From contig NZ_JAGGCS010000001.1 in the NCBI RefSeq assembly GCF_022884085.1, forward strand, positions 310,001 through 374,000: a DNA stretch of 64,000 nt, given 5' to 3'. The first letter of the stretch is position 1; each line of letters opens with the position of its first letter. The stretch is from Paenirhizobium cremeum (GTDB lineage: Bacteria; Pseudomonadota; Alphaproteobacteria; Rhizobiales; Rhizobiaceae). Position numbers and translations under genes: made by a program. Positions 26,601 to 33,350 of the stretch are shown here, piece after piece. The notes beneath the pieces were generated by a model, which searched no databases, was not told where the DNA came from, and worked only from the letters and a program-made list of their open reading frames with translations.

Positions 26601-26844
26601 GGGGCGATGCACCGTCGAACGTCGTGCGGACCGTGATGACGGGCCGGTCGACATCGGGCAGTTCGCGCACTTCGACGCCGGAGAAGGCCGCAAGGCCCGC
26701 AACCACCATGAGCGCATTGACGACCGCCGCGAAGATCGGCCTGCGGATGAAAAGTGCCGTGAATCCGGCCTGCACGTCCGGCGCGGCCTTGGGCTCCTTG
26801 GTCCCGGCAGTCTCTTCTTCCGGCGCGTTCGTCATATCGCTCAT
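23680..26844 (-). CDS. RND efflux pump, inner-membrane permease
   Basis: A 1054-residue resistance-nodulation-division transporter of the AcrB/MdtC-like HAE1 type. It uses the proton gradient to expel drugs or other small molecules via a periplasmic adaptor and an outer-membrane channel. N-terminal FIRRPIFAAVVNALMVVAGL is the first transmembrane helix, VLATGLVVDDAIVVLENIVRR carries the paired Asp of the proton relay in TM4, and the second half repeats the fold. The start overlaps the end of the adaptor gene by four bases (ATGA), so they are coupled. No outer-membrane factor gene is adjacent; a shared TolC is likely. Confidence 0.95.
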   Translation of the reverse strand: MSDMTNAPEEETAGTKEPKAAPDVQAGFTALFIRRPIFAAVVNALMVVAGLAAFSGVEVRELPDVDRPVITVRTTFDGASPQTVDQQVTTVIEGAVARVAGLKALSSSSSFGNSRVTLEFTDTTDLNVAASDVRDAIARVSYSLPDDADEPRIVKADSDSDPIMRLAVTSDRMNIEDLTLLVDNEISDRLASVEGVADIELYGEQEKIFRVDVDQSALASRGLTIASLATALSDIAFDVPAGSITSSTQDIVVRATADLRTPQDFANLIVQDKVRLGDVATITFGPDLRSTALRSNGKAGIGLGVIRQAKSNTLSISNGIKTAVAAMQKELPEGTQIRITSDDAVFIRGSIDEVVNALVLAAVIVIGIIYLFLRDWRATLIPAITMPVSLIGTLAAVYLVGFSINILTLLAIVLATGLVVDDAIVVLENIVRRRAQGLGPRAAAVLGTREVFFAVIATTATLAAVFVPLSFLPGQVGGLFREFGFVLAFSVALSAIVALTLCPMLASRMLTTHAVEHHGGLLGRFGDAFSTFYRRALRACLNTPVVVFVVAVVFSLAAFGAFSMITNELTPREDRSTVTLRVTAPQGVSLDYMQDQMRRIEEALKPLRDSGEIVNLFSISGFGSNTNSGFMVLTLAPWGERERSQDSIVRDINKATAGIPGVNAFAQQPNSLRIRGGGSGLQFALVGSSHEQLTEAAIKVVAALEADGSFDNPRLTNDISQAQLGVSIDRERAADLGINITGLAQALQSLLDGRSIGDVYIDGESYPVKLTSTTRPIDDPTDLENIFLKTGDGKIVPMSVIAKLQEKAVAPNLQREQQLAAVQITAGLGPGLSLGSALEKAQTIAGPLLPPGARILPLAEAATLSENTGGMGITFGFAIVIIFLVLAAQFESVLSSVIIMATVPLGLACAVFALLFTGTSLNVYSQIGLVMLVGIMAKNGILIVEFANQLRDRGQDVREAIENAANMRLRPVMMTMIATILGGVPLVFAHGAGAEARIALGWVIVGGLGLATVVTLFVTPVAYLALARFAKPHAHEEERLQREMAFAASVEAGE

Positions 26845-28031
26845 CGGCTGGCCACCGGTTTTTCGCCGTTCGCCGGTTGCGGCGCCTCGGCATTGCCACC
26901 CATGATCTGCACGGCCCTCCCGGCCCGGACACGCTGGACGCCTTCGGTTACGACGCGATCTCCTTCGGCAAGCGCCGCTTCCACCAGCACAGCATCCGGA
27001 TTGCGCTGCACGATCCTCACCGGCACGCGTTCCGCCTTGCCTTCAAGGATGCGCCACACGAAGGAGCCCTCGCTGTCCCACTGGACGGAAAGCGGATCGA
27101 CGGCGGGATAGCGCTCTCCTTCGAAAGTCATCATGACGGTAAAGGCCATGCCGGCCCTCAGGTCGTCGTTGTCGTTGCCGATACGCGCACGAACCCGGAG
27201 CGTGCGGCTCGCTTCGTCGATCCGGTTGTCGACGGCCTCCACGCTGCCGTCGTAGAGATTTCCGGGGCGGGCCACCGCCGTGGCATTCACCGGTTGCCCC
27301 ACCTTGATGATCGGCGCGAAACGTTCCGGCACCCAGAAATCCACCAGCAGTTCGGAACGGTCGTCGACTGTCGCAATCGCCGTCGAGGTGGTGACGTTGT
27401 CACCCGGATTGACGGTCACGATCCCCGCGATGCCATCGATCGGTGCCACGATGTCGCGGCGCTTCAGTTCGAGTTCGGCGGAGGCGAGCGCAAGCTTCGC
27501 CGTCTCAAGCGCGATCTCCGCATCAAAGGCTTCGATACGGGAAACGCTGGATTTGAGATTGGTGTAGAGCTGCGACTTTTCCGTTGCGCTTTTCAGCGCC
27601 ACCTGCGCCTGGTCGCGGGCAATGCGCTGTTCCTCGTTCTCCAGTCGCGCGATCACCTGCCCCTTGGCGACCTTGTCGCCGGACTTGATGTTGATCTCGA
27701 GAAGCGTGCCCGCCACCTGCGGCATCACCGTTACGGACTGGATGGCATCGCCGGTGCCGATGGCGGAAAGGCGGTCGTTCACCAGCCCGAGCTTCACATT
27801 CTGTACGACCACCGATGGTGCGGCATTGCCGTTTCGGCCGCCGCCCTGCCCCTGGCCTTTGCCGGCAGCGCTTTGCGGCGTCTCGCTACTCGGTCCGATC
27901 ATGGCGATCACCGAATGCGGAACGCCTGCCCGCGCAAGGAGTGCTGTTGCGCCGGGTACGAACCATAACCATCCCAAAAGACAAAGCACGATCGCCACAA
28001 CACTGAGCAGCAATTGCTTCCAAAATGCCAT
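26841..28031 (-). CDS. RND efflux periplasmic adaptor (membrane fusion protein)
   Basis: A 396-residue HlyD/AcrA-type adaptor. An N-terminal helix (LLLSVVAIVLCLLGWLWFV) anchors it; there is a Gly/Gln-rich spacer (GKGQGQGGGRNG), then the lipoyl half-motif (VMPQVAGTLLEINIKSGDKVAKGQ), a coiled-coil hairpin (~170-230), the second lipoyl half (DIVAPIDGIAGIVTVNPGD) and beta-barrel and membrane-proximal domains. The ATG at 28031 fits the anchor helix. It is the first gene of the pump operon; no regulator gene is adjacent, which is uncommon for such pumps. Confidence 0.94.
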   Translation of the reverse strand: MAFWKQLLLSVVAIVLCLLGWLWFVPGATALLARAGVPHSVIAMIGPSSETPQSAAGKGQGQGGGRNGNAAPSVVVQNVKLGLVNDRLSAIGTGDAIQSVTVMPQVAGTLLEINIKSGDKVAKGQVIARLENEEQRIARDQAQVALKSATEKSQLYTNLKSSVSRIEAFDAEIALETAKLALASAELELKRRDIVAPIDGIAGIVTVNPGDNVTTSTAIATVDDRSELLVDFWVPERFAPIIKVGQPVNATAVARPGNLYDGSVEAVDNRIDEASRTLRVRARIGNDNDDLRAGMAFTVMMTFEGERYPAVDPLSVQWDSEGSFVWRILEGKAERVPVRIVQRNPDAVLVEAALAEGDRVVTEGVQRVRAGRAVQIMGGNAEAPQPANGEKPVASR

Positions 28032-28232
28032 CGGGTACTCCAGTCTCGATGCCGGCAGCCTGCCCATGGCACGGCTGCCGTAAGATCGCCGCGGATATTG
28101 CGCCGGCTTGCGCGGCAATATTCCGTTCCCGGACCGCTTCGGCAAGTCACGAAAGCGTACATTACCAAATTGTCATCCGGCGCGGATCAATCTCTTGCTT
28201 GACAAATGCTGCAACGCAACAAACCTTCTGGC

Positions 28233-28259
28233 AACGGCAACTCCGCTCGCCGTTTTTTT
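28233..28259 (+). terminator. Terminator-like hairpin shortly before add
   Basis: AACGGC (28233-28238) and GCCGTT (28249-28254) form an exact 6-bp stem with a 10-base loop, followed by a T run to 28259. It ends 37 bases before the add start. A CTTGAC box lies at 28197-28202, so the hairpin would sit at the very 5' end of a transcript from there. It may insulate add from upstream transcription or act in its leader. Confidence 0.4.
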
Positions 28260-28295
28260 CAATATCTTCCATTCTTGTAAATCGGGTAGCCAACA

Positions 28296-29327
28296 ATGCT
28301 TACGCTGGATGAATTTCTCGCCCGCATACCGAAAATGGAATTGCATCTGCACCTTGAGGGCTCGATCCGTCCCCGGACCGCCGTCGAGCTTGCCGCCCGA
28401 AACGGCGTGACGCTGCCGCCCTTCAAGAAGGTCGAGGAACTCTACCACTACGACAATCTCAAGGACTTCCTGGCGATCTATACGGCTGTGTCAGACAGCG
28501 TGGTCTCGGCGGACGACTACCGTCGCATCACCTATGAGATGCTCGAAAGCTGCGCCGCCCACAACGCGCGCTACGTCGAGTTCTTCTTCTCCCCGCAGGT
28601 GCATTTCCCCCATGGGGTCAGTTTCGACACCCAGATGGACGGCATTCTCTCCGGCATCGCCGAGGCGGAGAAGGATTTCGGCATCCTCAGCGTCTGCGCG
28701 CCGGGCATCAACCGCGAACTCGGCCCCGAAGCAGGCGAAGAATTTCTCGACATGGTCCTCGCGCGCCGCGATGAAAAGCTCGTCGGCATCGGCCTCGATT
28801 TCAACGAAGCCCCCTTCCCGCCGGAGCCCTACGCCGCCCTGTTCGAACGTGCCCGCGCGGCAGGCCTGAGGGTCACCGCCCATGCCGGCGAGACGGGGCC
28901 TGCGGATTTCATCCGCGGATCGCTAGACGCGCTGAAGGTCCGTCGCATCGACCACGGCTATCACGTGGTCAACGATCCGGAACTCATGGGTCGCTGCCGC
29001 GACGAAGGCATCCTTTTCACAGTCTGCCCCTCGACCAGTGCCATCACCTCACCCTGGCATGACCTGACGAGCCCGGATCACGCCATCCGCAGGATGAAGG
29101 AGTCCGGCCTGAAGGTCATGCTGAACAGCGACGATCCGCCGATGTTCTTTACCGATCTCGGTGAGGAATATCGCAAGGCCGCCCATTTCCTGGGCTTTTC
29201 TCCCGCCGATATCCGCGCGACCGTAATGAACGCCATCGACGGAAGCTGGCTGGACGAACGGACGAAGAAACGCTGGAAAGGCGAGTGGAGCCTGGAGATT
29301 GACGCGCTGATGGCGGATCTCCAGTAG
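28296..29327 (+). CDS. add: Adenosine (or adenine) deaminase
   Basis: A 343-residue zinc-dependent amidohydrolase in purine salvage. Metal and catalytic motifs are present: MELHLHLEGS (His17, His19), VTAHAGETG, IDHGYHVV and LNSDDPPMFF. The last form, with SDDPPMF, also occurs in adenine deaminases of the Aah1 type, so adenine is a possible substrate. The ribosome binding site is weak (GGGTAG region). It stands alone between the divergent pump operon and the helicase gene. Confidence 0.93.
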   Translation: MLTLDEFLARIPKMELHLHLEGSIRPRTAVELAARNGVTLPPFKKVEELYHYDNLKDFLAIYTAVSDSVVSADDYRRITYEMLESCAAHNARYVEFFFSPQVHFPHGVSFDTQMDGILSGIAEAEKDFGILSVCAPGINRELGPEAGEEFLDMVLARRDEKLVGIGLDFNEAPFPPEPYAALFERARAAGLRVTAHAGETGPADFIRGSLDALKVRRIDHGYHVVNDPELMGRCRDEGILFTVCPSTSAITSPWHDLTSPDHAIRRMKESGLKVMLNSDDPPMFFTDLGEEYRKAAHFLGFSPADIRATVMNAIDGSWLDERTKKRWKGEWSLEIDALMADLQ

Positions 29328-29427
29328 GCCGGATCACGAAGGTTTTCCCTGCGGATCATGGTGATGTCGGAATGAAAGGAGAACATCTTGACTCGCCTTT
29401 CCATCCCGAATCACTACATTGAGCCGC

Positions 29428-31917
29428 ATGAGTAACGGTTTCGACGACATTCCCTTCTTCGATGAAGAGCCCGCACCGCGCAAGCCGGCAACCGGCGCGA
29501 CCTCCGGTTCGGAGCCGGCATCGGGCGGCCTCGGCATTGCGGCGCGCGCCATGGCCGCCCGCGATCAGGCCCGCGGCCCGGATTATCTCGCCGGCCTCAA
29601 TCCGGAGCAGCGCGAGGCGGTCGAGACCACCGATGGCCCGGTTCTGGTGCTTGCCGGCGCCGGCACCGGCAAGACCCGCGTGCTCACCACCCGCATCGCC
29701 CATATCCTTGCGACCGGCCGTGCCTTTCCCTCGCAGATCCTTGCCGTGACCTTCACCAACAAGGCAGCGCGCGAGATGAAGGAACGCATCGGCATGCTGG
29801 TCGGCGGCGCGGTCGAAGGCATGCCCTGGCTCGGAACCTTCCACTCGATCGGCGTCAAGCTGTTGCGCCGCCATGCGGAGCTTGTCGGCCTCACCTCCGA
29901 TTTCACCATCCTCGACACCGACGATGTTGTGCGCCTCATCAAGCAGTTGATCCAGGCCGAAGGACTGGACGACAAGCGCTGGCCGGCCAAGCAGTTCGCC
30001 GCCATGATCGACGGCTGGAAGAACAAGGGGCTGGACCCCTCGCAGATCCCGGAAGGCGACGCCCGCGCCTTTGCCAACGGCAAGGGCCGCGAACTCTACG
30101 CAGCCTACCAGAACCGGCTGAAATCGTTGAACGCCTGTGACTTCGGCGACCTGCTGCTACACCCGATCCGCATGTTTCGGGCAAACCCCGATGTCCTGAA
30201 AGACTATCACCAGAAATTCCGCTACATCCTCGTTGACGAGTATCAGGACACCAATACCGCGCAGTATATGTGGCTGCGCCTGCTCGCGCAGCGCCCGCAG
30301 GGCATTCCCCAGAACGTTTGCTGTGTCGGCGATGATGACCAGTCGATCTACGGCTGGCGTGGTGCCGAAGTGGACAACATCCTGCGCTTCGAGAAGGATT
30401 TCCCCGGCGCCAAGGTCATCAAGCTTGAACGCAACTACCGCTCGACGGAGCACATCCTCGGCGCGGCCGGCCACCTGATCGCCCACAACGAGGGCCGCCT
30501 CGGCAAGACACTCTTCACCGACCGGCGGGAGCCAGACGATGAAAAGGTCGTCGTCCATGCCGCTTGGGACAGCGAAGAGGAAGCCCGCGCCGTCGGCGAG
30601 GAGATCGAACGGCTGCAGCGCGGCGATGCCGATGGCAGGAAGCACAATCTGAACGACATGGCGATCCTGGTGCGCGCCTCCTTCCAGATGCGCGAGTTCG
30701 AAGACCGCTTCGTCACTCTCGGCCTGAACTACCGTGTCGTCGGGGGTCCGCGCTTCTACGAGCGCCTCGAAATCCGCGACGCCATGGCCTATTTCCGGCT
30801 GGTCTGCCAGCCTGCCGACGATCTTGCCTTCGAGCGTATCGTCAATACGCCGAAGCGCGGCCTTGGCGATACGACCGTGCGCGCGCTGCATGATTATGCC
30901 CGCGCCCGCGACATTCCCATGCTTGCCGCCGCAGCCGACATCGTCGAGACCGACGAACTGAAGCCGAAGGCCCGCAAGGCGCTGTTCGACGTGATTCAGA
31001 TGTTCAGGAGATGGCAGGAACTGCTTGAAACGACTCCACATACCGAGCTTGCCGAACAGATCCTCGAGGAGTCCGGCTATACCGACATGTGGAAGAACGA
31101 CAAGTCGGCGGAGGCGCCCGGTCGCCTCGAAAACCTGAAGGAACTCGTGCGCTCGATGGAGGCCTTCGAATCGATGCGCGGCTTCCTCGAACATGTTTCG
31201 CTGGTCATGGATGCCGAGCAGAACGAGGACATGGACGCGGTCTCGATCATGACGCTGCATTCGGCTAAGGGTCTGGAATTCGACACCGTCTTCCTGCCCG
31301 GCTGGGAGGAAGGCCTCTTCCCCCACCAACGGGCACTCGACGAAGGCGGACGCGCCGGCCTCGAGGAGGAACGCCGCCTCGCCTATGTGGGCATCACGCG
31401 CGCCAAGCGCCGCTGCCACATCTGGTTCGTATCGAACCGGCGTATCCACGGCCTGTGGCAATCGACCATGCCGTCGCGCTTCCTCGACGAACTGCCGGTC
31501 ACCCATGTCGAGGTCGCCCAGACCGAACAGTCCTATGGCGGCTATGGTCGCGGCGGCTACGGCCAGTCGCGCTTCGACAAGGCCGATCCCTTCGCCAATT
31601 CCTATTCCACGCCGGGCTGGAAGCGTGCTCAGCAGAACAAGAGCGAAGCCACCCGCGACAACTGGGGCAGCCGCTCCGGCCACGCCGTCGAACGCATCGG
31701 TTACGGTGAAAGCGGCCCCCGCGCCCGCACCATCGAGGGCGAACTGGTGGCGAAATCGGTGGCCGACACGCCATCGAAATTCGCCGCCGGAGACCGGGTG
31801 TTCCATATCAAGTTCGGCAACGGCAACGTGGCGGCGATAGAAGGCAACAAGCTGACGATCAATTTCGACCGCGCCGGCGAAAAGCGCGTGCTCGATGGGT
31901 TTGTGGAAAGGCTGTGA
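29428..31917 (+). CDS. uvrD: ATP-dependent DNA helicase UvrD/PcrA
   Basis: An 829-residue superfamily 1A helicase for repair and replication-conflict clearance. Walker A GAGTGKT is at about 77-83; further motifs are LVDEYQDTN (motif II), CCVGDDDQSIYGWRGAEV (motif III), and MTLHSAKGLEF in the second RecA domain. The C-terminus ends in the PcrA-type Tudor-like domain (GDRVFHIKFGNGNVAAIEGN). An uncommon ~55-residue N-terminal extension and a Gly/Tyr-rich linker (YGGYGRGGYGQSRF) are present. The ATG at 29428 was chosen over the TTG three codons earlier. A perfect CTTGAC lies at 29387-29392. Confidence 0.95.
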   Translation: MSNGFDDIPFFDEEPAPRKPATGATSGSEPASGGLGIAARAMAARDQARGPDYLAGLNPEQREAVETTDGPVLVLAGAGTGKTRVLTTRIAHILATGRAFPSQILAVTFTNKAAREMKERIGMLVGGAVEGMPWLGTFHSIGVKLLRRHAELVGLTSDFTILDTDDVVRLIKQLIQAEGLDDKRWPAKQFAAMIDGWKNKGLDPSQIPEGDARAFANGKGRELYAAYQNRLKSLNACDFGDLLLHPIRMFRANPDVLKDYHQKFRYILVDEYQDTNTAQYMWLRLLAQRPQGIPQNVCCVGDDDQSIYGWRGAEVDNILRFEKDFPGAKVIKLERNYRSTEHILGAAGHLIAHNEGRLGKTLFTDRREPDDEKVVVHAAWDSEEEARAVGEEIERLQRGDADGRKHNLNDMAILVRASFQMREFEDRFVTLGLNYRVVGGPRFYERLEIRDAMAYFRLVCQPADDLAFERIVNTPKRGLGDTTVRALHDYARARDIPMLAAAADIVETDELKPKARKALFDVIQMFRRWQELLETTPHTELAEQILEESGYTDMWKNDKSAEAPGRLENLKELVRSMEAFESMRGFLEHVSLVMDAEQNEDMDAVSIMTLHSAKGLEFDTVFLPGWEEGLFPHQRALDEGGRAGLEEERRLAYVGITRAKRRCHIWFVSNRRIHGLWQSTMPSRFLDELPVTHVEVAQTEQSYGGYGRGGYGQSRFDKADPFANSYSTPGWKRAQQNKSEATRDNWGSRSGHAVERIGYGESGPRARTIEGELVAKSVADTPSKFAAGDRVFHIKFGNGNVAAIEGNKLTINFDRAGEKRVLDGFVERL

Positions 31918-32021
31918 GGTAAAAAATATCCGGGTTGTCGCCGCACAAACTACCCCTCATAATTGCATTTCGCAACATATCATGCTACCAGAGATAATGG
32001 ATTGTGGCATGGGGCAATGAA

Positions 32022-32519
32022 ATGTCGAACAATCTGATTATATCTCTTTCATTTGTCCTACTGGCGGCGCTATGCATCATCGGCGGCGTGACGGTGATCG
32101 CGCGCATCAAATATAACCCGAGTGCCGGCACGGAAATCGAGATTCCGCTGATCGGAAAAATCAGGACCGACTACCCTGCGCTTGGCGTGATATTCCTCGG
32201 CGTCGTATTCGCCTTTTTTGCCTACGATTTATCTCGAGTGGACAAGATCGAGATGGTCCATTTCGACGGCAAGATCTCCATCGATCCGAGAGCGCTCAAT
32301 GACATATCCGCAGTAGTCGTCGGCGTCACGACAAGCCCGTGGACGCAGACCGGCACGCCCGACCGGTCGAGCGGCACCATGGAAATAACCATTCCCGTGC
32401 CGAGCAATTGGAATAATTATACGGCCTATGCCTTTGCTCATGGATTGGGAACGGTCAGGCCGGCAGTGATCGGCCTGAGGCGCGATCAACGAAACTTCAA
32501 ACTGGATCTGGAGCGATGA
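32022..32519 (+). CDS. Unknown two-helix membrane protein
   Basis: A 165-residue protein not recognised as a named family. It has a first transmembrane helix (LIISLSFVLLAALCIIGGVTVIA), a short loop with AGTEIEIPLIGKIRTDYPA, a second helix (LGVIFLGVVFAFFAYDL), and a ~95-residue soluble C-terminal part containing VDKIEMVHFDGKISIDPRAL. Start: ATG at 32022 with GGGG seven bases before it; a GTG at 32004 is possible. AT-rich codons such as ATA and TTA are commoner here than in neighbours, suggesting acquisition. The end overlaps the next gene by four bases (ATGA), so the two form a unit. Confidence 0.7.
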   Translation: MSNNLIISLSFVLLAALCIIGGVTVIARIKYNPSAGTEIEIPLIGKIRTDYPALGVIFLGVVFAFFAYDLSRVDKIEMVHFDGKISIDPRALNDISAVVVGVTTSPWTQTGTPDRSSGTMEITIPVPSNWNNYTAYAFAHGLGTVRPAVIGLRRDQRNFKLDLER

Positions 32520-32905
32520 CCGGCACGCGAACACCCATGCGGCATCGTTTTATGGCGCTGCTCAGTTCTTCGATGGCATTGCTCGCGCCAGCTGCGGCAT
32601 GGGCTCAGGCATCGGAAGTCACGGGCGTGGTCAAAACGCCCGACCAACAACCGATAGCCGGCGTTCCGGTTATCGTCGATGGGCCGGCCGGCCAATCCGT
32701 CGTTTTCACAGACAAGTCGGGACGCTGGACCCTGTACGACGCGCCTGCCGGCAACTATTCGGCGACGACCGCGATCCCGAACTCCAATGCCCGCACAGCC
32801 TCGGTTCCCTTCGAGATAGAGAACAAGGGTTTCTTCAGCGGCTTCGCCACCGATGGCAGCAAGACCAAGATCGTTGACACGCTGATTGGCGAGCAGCAGT
32901 TCTGA
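32516..32905 (+). CDS. Secreted protein with a carboxypeptidase-regulatory-like (beta-sandwich) domain
   Basis: A 129-residue exported protein. A signal peptide (FMALLSSSMALLAPAAAWAQ) is followed by a domain like the carboxypeptidase-regulatory fold: VTGVVKTPDQQPIAGVPVIV, a Gly-rich turn, FTDKSGRWTLYDAPAGNYSAT. Such Ig-like modules occur in envelope and surface proteins and bind rather than catalyse. The start codon overlaps the stop of the membrane protein gene upstream, so the pair probably acts together in the periplasm. The exact role is unknown; it may start at a later ATG (residue 8 or 13). Confidence 0.7.
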   Translation: MTGTRTPMRHRFMALLSSSMALLAPAAAWAQASEVTGVVKTPDQQPIAGVPVIVDGPAGQSVVFTDKSGRWTLYDAPAGNYSATTAIPNSNARTASVPFEIENKGFFSGFATDGSKTKIVDTLIGEQQF

Positions 32906-32930
32906 AATGCCCGACGCGATAGCGAGCCCC

Positions 32931-33209
32931 TCACCCGCGCGCTTCTTCCCCACGATGCAGCCACATCAACTCGGCCTGCACGGCGGCCTGGAAATCCATG
33001 ATTTCGGCGCGCATTTCCTCTTCGGGGCACCCAAGGGCAAGCAGTTCGTCGCCAAGCGAGCGGCAAACGGTGCGCCAGTATTTCACCGCGTGGTGTCCGT
33101 TGAGGCGATCGAGCTCGACGGCAGATCGACGAATCAGATCCCGTCGACCGGCCAGCGGGAAGAAGGCAATGGAAGGGGCAGTCTGGCCGTTGGCGGCGAA
33201 ATTACTCAT
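32931..33209 (-). CDS. DUF6074 family protein
   Basis: A 92-residue soluble protein matching the small DUF6074 family common in Rhizobiales: FFPLAGRRDLIRRSAVELDRL, then AVKYWRTVCRSLGDELLALG and a charged C-terminal helix ending LHRGEEARG. Function unknown. The ATG at 33209 was preferred because AGGA lies nine bases upstream; the frame continues to 33251. Members are often scattered in accessory regions, which suits the less GC-rich patch here. Confidence 0.75.
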   Translation of the reverse strand: MSNFAANGQTAPSIAFFPLAGRRDLIRRSAVELDRLNGHHAVKYWRTVCRSLGDELLALGCPEEEMRAEIMDFQAAVQAELMWLHRGEEARG

Positions 33210-33295
33210 ACGAAGCATCCTTACGTTACGATATGTGTGTAAGGTCCACATGGTTAACGTTCGGTTTCGCCCTCAGATTTCATGGGTTCGGCAGA

Positions 33296-33323
33296 TCTCC
33301 CCGGACATTCGCGTCCGGAGAGA
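33296..33323 (-). terminator. Hairpin after the glucose dehydrogenase gene
   Basis: On the minus strand TCTCTCCGGAC pairs with GTCCGGGGAGA, an 11-bp stem with one U-G wobble and a 6-base loop, 27 bases after the stop. On the plus strand the wobble becomes a C-A mismatch, so the structure favours minus-strand RNA. There is no U run. Confidence 0.5.
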
Positions 33324-33350
33324 CCGGCTCCTCGTGAGACGCCAAGCGGT

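Noticed and set aside
23572-27111. Plus-strand open frame of 1179 codons opposite the RND pump genes
   Set aside because: It is antisense to a clearly recognised pump operon, is rich in Arg, His, Asp and Gln as expected of a GC-rich mirror frame, and has no family pattern or ribosome site.
30157-31806. Minus-strand open frame of 549 codons opposite uvrD
   Set aside because: Shadow of the helicase gene; no recognisable family and no start signal.
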